A DNA stretch of 26,618 nucleotides, taken from JABDOU01 sp041609995. Lineage in GTDB: Bacteria > Actinomycetota > Acidimicrobiia > Spongiisociales > SHLN01. The stretch is from assembly GCA_041609995.1 (NCBI GenBank), contig JBFIPU010000031.1:1-26618 (forward strand), read 5' to 3'. Positions 23,073 to 26,618 of the stretch are shown here, piece by piece; position 1 is the first letter of the stretch; each line of letters begins with the position of its first letter. The notes under the pieces are model-generated. The model saw only the letters and a list, made by a program, of their open reading frames with translations, did no database searches and was not told the origin of the DNA. The position numbers and the translations under genes were made by a program.

Positions 23073-24416
23073 TCACCCTCCACCGGAACGGCATCGATGC
23101 CCGAAGGCCGCCACGGTCTCTGCCAGGAATCGCTCGGTCCGGTCGAGGCTCTCGAGTGACACTCGCTCGTTGTGTCCGTGGAACATCGCGGCAAAATCAC
23201 CCGGCTGCAACGAATGTTCATACAGCCCGACCCCGTACGCCACCGTTCCCTTGTCGCGAAAGAAGCGTGAGTCGGTGGTCCCGGTAACCATCATCGGGAA
23301 GCGGTCCCGTGTGCCTTCGACCATCTGGAGTCCATCTCCGATGGCCTCCCACAGCAGGCCGGACGCCGGGGAAGAGTTGGCCACGTGGTCGTCCATCGCC
23401 GGCTCGATCTCTATCCGATCGTACAGGTCGCCCAGCGCCTTCCGAAAATGGTCGTCGACGTCGGACACGTCCTGTCCGGGCAACACCCGCACGTCGACAT
23501 CTGCGTCGGTGCGATCCGGGACAACGTTGGACTTGACGCCCCCGTTCACCATGTTGGGACTGAACGTCATGTGGGTCAAGGCATGCACCCAGCGGGCGAG
23601 GCCGATGTCCTGCGTGGCGAGGATCTCGATTGCCTGGTCGACCTCGTCCTCGGAGAGGAGCATCTCTCCCAGCTCACCAAAAACACCTGTTTCGACGATG
23701 GCGCGCCACTCGTCCGAGATCAATACGGGCGACGGCGTCTCCGCCAGCCGGCTGATGGCGGCAGCCATGTCGATCACAGCGTTGTCCCGCCCGTAGGGTT
23801 GGCTCCCGTGTCCGGGCACGCCTCGTGACCGGAACTTGCGCCACATGGGGCCCTTCTCGGTTGCGCTGATCGGGTAATAGGGACCGGCCGGCGTCATGAC
23901 GCGCGGATGTCCGATCTCGGTCAAGACGAAGTCGCAGCCGACCAGTTCCCAATGCTCTTGCACCAGAAACTGGGCACCGTATCGCCCCCCTCCTTCCTCG
24001 TCGGCCACCGCCAGGTATATGAGATCACCGGGCAACGGGGCGTTCGAGCCATTGAGGTAGTCGGCAAACACGGATGCCATCGTGGCCGTCAGGTTGAGCA
24101 TGTCGACGGCTCCTCGTCCCCACACGCGGTCCTCGAGGATTTCAGCCGCAAACGGGTCGACGTCCCATCCCTCAGGATTGGCCGGCACAACGTCGGTGTG
24201 GCCCATCAGCATCAGCGACGGGGCCCCGGGCACCGTTCCGGGAACCCGGTAGATCAGGCTTTCCCGGCCCGGCAGCATCTGGCGCACCTCTCCCGCCGAA
24301 CCGAAGAAGTCCTGCAAGGTCGCCACTGTGCGATGCTCGAAACCGCTATCGGGCGTCCCGTCGTTGACGCAGGCGTTGCGGATCATGGCTTGCAGCAGCT
24401 CGACCGATCTAGGCAT
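23073..24416 (-). CDS. M20-family metallopeptidase / amidohydrolase
   Basis: This 447-aa protein has the dinuclear zinc motifs MGHTDVVP (H73, D75), GRGAVDM (bridging D105), DEEGGG (general base E140, E141), TEIG (~E167) and a late His in MFHGHNERV. A lid/dimerisation domain lies around 185-320. Members remove N-terminal residues or acyl groups from peptides and amino acids (ArgE, DapE and carboxypeptidase types); the exact substrate is not readable. The start is placed at ATG 24416, overlapping the Nudix gene end by 8 nt and giving the usual M20 N-terminus; the open frame upstream lies inside the Nudix gene and is rejected. It lies between the Nudix-fusion and YgjV-like genes in one minus-strand run. 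Confidence 0.92.
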   Translation of the reverse strand: MPRSVELLQAMIRNACVNDGTPDSGFEHRTVATLQDFFGSAGEVRQMLPGRESLIYRVPGTVPGAPSLMLMGHTDVVPANPEGWDVDPFAAEILEDRVWGRGAVDMLNLTATMASVFADYLNGSNAPLPGDLIYLAVADEEGGGRYGAQFLVQEHWELVGCDFVLTEIGHPRVMTPAGPYYPISATEKGPMWRKFRSRGVPGHGSQPYGRDNAVIDMAAAISRLAETPSPVLISDEWRAIVETGVFGELGEMLLSEDEVDQAIEILATQDIGLARWVHALTHMTFSPNMVNGGVKSNVVPDRTDADVDVRVLPGQDVSDVDDHFRKALGDLYDRIEIEPAMDDHVANSSPASGLLWEAIGDGLQMVEGTRDRFPMMVTGTTDSRFFRDKGTVAYGVGLYEHSLQPGDFAAMFHGHNERVSLESLDRTERFLAETVAAFGHRCRSGGG

Positions 24417-25197
24417 CGCGCAGAGATTCCTTCCAGGTACGGAAGCGCTCGTGGCGCCGACCGTCTGGACCATAGCCCGCACCGGTCTTGCCCGACAGCC
24501 GAAATCGATACCGTTCCGACAGGTCGTCAGCCGAGATTGCCAGGTATTCCGCCTCGCCCACGGGTGGGCCGGCCCGCCACAACAGATACTTGCCGATGCG
24601 CCGCTTGTACTCGACCGGCTCGTTCAGCGCATCCCCGAGTTCGAGCAGCTCGCCCGGTGCCTCGATCCAGCCGACGGCCGGAATCCGGAACGATCGGGTG
24701 GGTGTGGCCGGTAGATCTTGCGTCGTGTACCGCTCGGCAGTGAACGGACGTTCTGACGGGGGCAGCGCGGCAGCGTTCGGCCCAGATTCGGGCGGAGCAC
24801 CGTAGAGGTCTGTGAACATGCGATACATCGACGGAACCAGCGCCCGATGTGGCTGAAGCGGATCCACCCAGTCGAGATCGTCGGCGTCGTCACCGGCCCG
24901 GAGGTCCTCGCCCCCGACGATCGTGGCCCAGAAATCGATCAACACGATGTGAAACCGAGGGGGGTCGCCGGCTCCGACCGTCTCGCCGACCCACGCCACG
25001 GGTCCCACCTCGATGCGCAGGCCGGTCTCCTCGCGGATCTCGCGCCGGGCGGTGTCTCTGAGGGATTCACCGGCGCGGACCTTGCCGCCGGGTACCGCCC
25101 ACTTCCCCTGGCCGGGCGGTCGGGCTCGCTGGACGACCAGTACCCGGCCGGCGTGGTCGGTGATGATGGCGCCTACCCCGACAACCGGGGTCACCAC
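24409..25197 (-). CDS. Nudix hydrolase with an uncharacterised C-terminal domain
   Basis: Residues 1-~130 form a MutT-like Nudix domain with a perfect box: G38-x5-E44-x7-R52-E53-I-R-E56-E57-x-G59 (GKVRAGESLRDTARREIREE). Residues ~145-262 form a second conserved-looking region: VGWIEAPGELLELGDAL, VEYKRRIGKYLLWRAGPPVG, EAEYLAI, then GYGPDGRRHERFRTWKESLRD at the end (residues ~239-260). I recall this ending in standalone actinobacterial proteins of unknown function, but cannot name a family. The substrate is unknown. GTG 25197 (or the next GTG codon) follows GAGG closely. The 3' end overlaps the M20 gene start by 8 nt. Confidence 0.85.
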   Translation of the reverse strand: MVTPVVGVGAIITDHAGRVLVVQRARPPGQGKWAVPGGKVRAGESLRDTARREIREETGLRIEVGPVAWVGETVGAGDPPRFHIVLIDFWATIVGGEDLRAGDDADDLDWVDPLQPHRALVPSMYRMFTDLYGAPPESGPNAAALPPSERPFTAERYTTQDLPATPTRSFRIPAVGWIEAPGELLELGDALNEPVEYKRRIGKYLLWRAGPPVGEAEYLAISADDLSERYRFRLSGKTGAGYGPDGRRHERFRTWKESLRDA

Positions 25198-25204
25198 CCG
25201 GTCC

Positions 25205-25678
25205 TCATTCCGGCCCCCGGTGCATGATGATCGAGCGGGCGGCGAAGCCGCCTGCTTCGAAGAAGTTCTTCGCCAGGCGATGGCCGGGCAACACGTGGGC
25301 GTCGAACCGCTCGACTCCTCGCTTCGCGAATTCCTCGATCGCGAAGTCCCGCATCACGGTGCCGACCCCCACGGCCCGAGCAGGAAGCTCGGTGAAGACG
25401 AGCCGGATGGACGCCAGGCTGGAATGCGCGCCTTGGGGCAGTAGTGGCTCGATTTGCGCCTGCAAGAAGCCGACAGGGTTGCCCTGCAACTCCCCGATCA
25501 CGACCAGAGCGTCATCGTCTTGCAGCAGTCCACGGAGCGATTCCTCGATCGGCTCAGCCAGCCCGTCGGCCATCACCCACATGTCTTTGAGATCGGCCAT
25601 CTCCTGGGCCAGGAGGTGATACAGACGTACGAGCTCGCTGAGGTCGTCGACCGAGGCCCGGCGGGCGGTGGGTTTCAC
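25205..25678 (-). CDS. GNAT-family N-acetyltransferase
   Basis: This 157-aa protein has the GNAT layout: an N-terminal helix region (RRASVDDLSELVRLYHLL), a central strand (VVIGELQGNPVGFLQAQIEP), LVFTELPARAVGVGTVMRDFAIEEFAKRG (the acetyl-CoA motif A region, here with AVGVGTV in place of the classic RGxG[IL]G), and the C-terminal AKNFFEAGGFAARSIIMHRG (residues ~135-155). The substrate is unknown. The start is GTG 25678, 9 nt after the stop of the DUF4193-type gene. It is followed after 7 nt by the Nudix-fusion gene, so these minus-strand genes probably form one operon headed by the DUF4193-type gene. Confidence 0.88.
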   Translation of the reverse strand: MKPTARRASVDDLSELVRLYHLLAQEMADLKDMWVMADGLAEPIEESLRGLLQDDDALVVIGELQGNPVGFLQAQIEPLLPQGAHSSLASIRLVFTELPARAVGVGTVMRDFAIEEFAKRGVERFDAHVLPGHRLAKNFFEAGGFAARSIIMHRGPE

Positions 25679-25687
25679 ACGCGGAGC

Positions 25688-26194
25688 TTAGGCGGCGCAG
25701 TCCCGGCAAATCTTCTTGCGGGGCCCGGCCATCTGCGAACGGCGAAGCACCAGGAAGCACGATTGGCAGACGAATTCTTCGGACTTGACTTGCTCCGGAT
25801 CAATGTCCAGGGCCAACTCGGCTCTTCGGATCGAGGCCGCCTCCGCCTTCTCGTCCACCAGGAGCGACTCGGTCTGCTCATCGGCGGTGAGCATCTGCAG
25901 CTCTTCTTCTTCGAGTTCACCGAGTGCGGCCTCGGCGGACTCTTCCTCCTCGTCCTCGTCGTCATCGGATTCGTCGTCGCCCAGATCGCCGTCGCCCAGA
26001 TCGTCATCGCCCAGGTCGCCGTCGTCGAGCTCGTCATCGCCCAGATCGTCATCGCCCAGATCGTCATCGTCGAGCTCGTCGTCGATCAGATCGGCGTCGA
26101 GCTCATCGACGTCGTCACCGACTTCCTCGTCACCGACTTCCTCTGCCATCTCGTCGACTTCGGCGGTCTTCTCCGTCGCCTTTCTACGAGCCAT
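25688..26194 (-). CDS. DUF4193-type zinc protein with a long acidic repeat tract
   Basis: The 168-aa product begins MARRKATEKTAEVDE. Residues ~16-92 are almost entirely Asp, Glu, Leu and Gly, in pentapeptide-like repeats such as DDDLG, DDELD and DGDLG. The C-terminal ~35 residues form the zinc domain EFVCQSCFLVLRRSQMAGP then KKICRDCA, with two CxxC pairs typical of the DUF4193 family of Actinobacteria. The function of the family is unknown. The start is ATG 26194, supported by the ribosome-binding site GGGGA at 26203-26199; upstream in-frame starts fall in the leader. The acidic tract seems much longer than the short acidic region I remember in mycobacterial members. It is preceded by a TATAAT promoter box and a folded leader. 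Confidence 0.88.
   Translation of the reverse strand: MARRKATEKTAEVDEMAEEVGDEEVGDDVDELDADLIDDELDDDDLGDDDLGDDELDDGDLGDDDLGDGDLGDDESDDDEDEEEESAEAALGELEEEELQMLTADEQTESLLVDEKAEAASIRRAELALDIDPEQVKSEEFVCQSCFLVLRRSQMAGPRKKICRDCAA
25979..26113. repeat. 15-bp coding minisatellite, nine units
   Basis: Nine consecutive 15-bp units (plus-strand type GCCCAGATCGTCATC or GTCGAGCTCGTCATC) encode the acidic pentapeptide repeats of the DUF4193-type protein on the minus strand. The units at 25994, 26039 and 26054 are identical. The period is a multiple of 3, so unit gain or loss keeps the frame. Confidence 0.9.
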
Positions 26195-26214
26195 GTATTC
26201 CCCTATGTATCCCG

Positions 26215-26317
26215 GGCGACACCTGGTTTGCCCACCATCGCCAGTCCCCAACTTGTTCGTGACTTCATCGTGCGGGATTGGTGCCAGGCGACCGGGCCCG
26301 GCGTCTCGCCCTGCGAG
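26215..26317 (-). promoter_or_regulatory. Structured 5' leader of the DUF4193-type gene
   Basis: Read on the minus strand, the ~120-nt leader contains three potential hairpins: CTCGC-AGG-GCGAG (26317-26305); GGCGA...TCGCC closing a CCGGGCCCGG centre (26310-26287); and GGCGA-TGGT...ACCA-n4-TCGCC (26242-26215). The GGCGAG element can pair with either the upstream or the downstream partner, and both larger hairpins share the same closing pentamers, so mutually exclusive folds are possible. I recognise no known riboswitch class. Confidence 0.45.
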
Positions 26318-26322
26318 CGGCG

Positions 26323-26328
26323 ATTATA
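26323..26328 (-). promoter_or_regulatory. -10 box TATAAT upstream of the DUF4193-type gene
   Basis: A perfect TATAAT lies on the minus strand, 129 bp before the ATG at 26194, in otherwise very GC-rich DNA. No good -35 TTGACA is present at 16-18 bp. The predicted transcript would start near 26316 and carry the folded leader. Confidence 0.55.
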
Positions 26329-26359
26329 CGTTCTGTTTCCAGCCATCCCGGCGTTTCGC

Positions 26360-26618
26360 TCAGAATTTGAAATCGATCATCTGGGGCAGAATGGTGGCCC
26401 CGACGGGGGTCATGCCCAGGTATTCGCCATCGACCTCGACAGGGGTCGGCACCTCGGATTCGACGGTCACCTCGCTGGCCTGAATCCGCCGGACATCTGG
26501 GCGGCGCAGATGGTTGCCGCTTCGCACCTGGGTGAAGACGGTCGGCACCGACTTGCGGGCCACCGCGAAGATCTGCACGTCGGCCAAGCCGTCGATGATT
26601 GTCGCCCGCGGGGCGATG
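26360..26618 (-). CDS. Diacylglycerol kinase-family lipid kinase, C-terminal part
   Basis: The frame is open to the window edge, so only the last ~86 residues are visible and the gene starts outside. The sequence IDGLADVQIFAVARKS, the RRPDVRRIQASEVTVESE strand and VEVDGEYLGMTPVGATILP match the C-terminal beta-sandwich of the YegS/DgkB lipid kinase family, where the DG[LE]-D and xVDGE-G-TP segments are conserved. The catalytic GGDGT motif lies outside the window, so activity cannot be judged. The stop at 26360 is followed by the promoter and leader of the DUF4193-type gene on the same strand. Confidence 0.8.
   Translation of the reverse strand, partial: IAPRATIIDGLADVQIFAVARKSVPTVFTQVRSGNHLRRPDVRRIQASEVTVESEVPTPVEVDGEYLGMTPVGATILPQMIDFKF

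Noticed and set aside
25979..26113. CRISPR-like regular repeat
   Set aside because: The 15-bp units are directly adjacent with no spacers and encode an acidic protein repeat.

Overview
The window is a gene-dense, high-GC chromosomal segment with about 26 protein genes, two of them cut by the window ends, and one tRNA. It most likely comes from an actinobacterium (Actinomycetota). Three things point there: a DUF4193-type zinc protein and a deazaflavin (F420)-dependent nitroreductase-family protein, both typical of Actinobacteria; many GTG and TTG starts; and a gene order that, from memory, follows the Mycobacterium tuberculosis Rv1692-Rv1713 neighbourhood (HAD phosphatase, small ORF, tlyA, nadK, recN, pyrG, Nudix, xerD, scpA, scpB, rluB, cmk, der). 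A deep-branching lineage such as Acidimicrobiia is possible, but the sequence does not prove it. I see no insertion sequence, prophage or CRISPR array.

Layout. Positions 1-3500 hold the 3' part of a phosphotransferase-fold gene (+). It converges on an unusual ABC exporter (-) that carries three cysteine-pair zinc modules in a cytoplasmic N-terminal extension. A tRNA-Pro(GGG) with an encoded CCA follows. Positions 3525-7579 (-) are an orphan two-GAF sensor histidine kinase, a small unknown ORF, a nitroreductase-family protein, a one-helix membrane protein and der. ispH (+) diverges from der with only 26 bp between the start codons. Positions 8690-20823 (-) form a long, tightly packed run: aroA-cmk as one fused gene, rluB, scpB, scpA, an HD protein, an M50 protease, a DksA/TraR-like protein, xerD, an ADP-ribose-pyrophosphatase-like Nudix protein, pyrG, recN, nadK, tlyA and a small acidic protein. 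Most junctions overlap by 1-8 nt or abut. A rhomboid protease and a HAD phosphatase (+) follow, overlapping by 1 nt. Positions 22423-26618 (-) hold a YgjV-like/acetyltransferase fusion, an M20 peptidase, a Nudix protein with an extra C-terminal domain, a GNAT acetyltransferase, the DUF4193-type protein with a very acidic repeat tract, and the C-terminal end of a diacylglycerol-kinase-family gene.

Functionally the core is housekeeping. Chromosome maintenance is represented by ScpA/ScpB, XerD and RecN. Pyrimidine and NAD(P) nucleotide supply is covered by PyrG, Cmk and NadK, and ribosome maturation by Der, RluB and TlyA. Isoprenoid and aromatic precursor synthesis is covered by IspH and AroA. 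The most unusual items are the zinc-ribbon ABC exporter, the AroA-Cmk fusion, genes whose conserved N-termini lack a canonical start codon (rluB clearly, tlyA possibly), a four-copy 17-bp repeat beside xerD, and a structured leader before the DUF4193-type gene. I found no multi-gene system that I can defend as entirely new.
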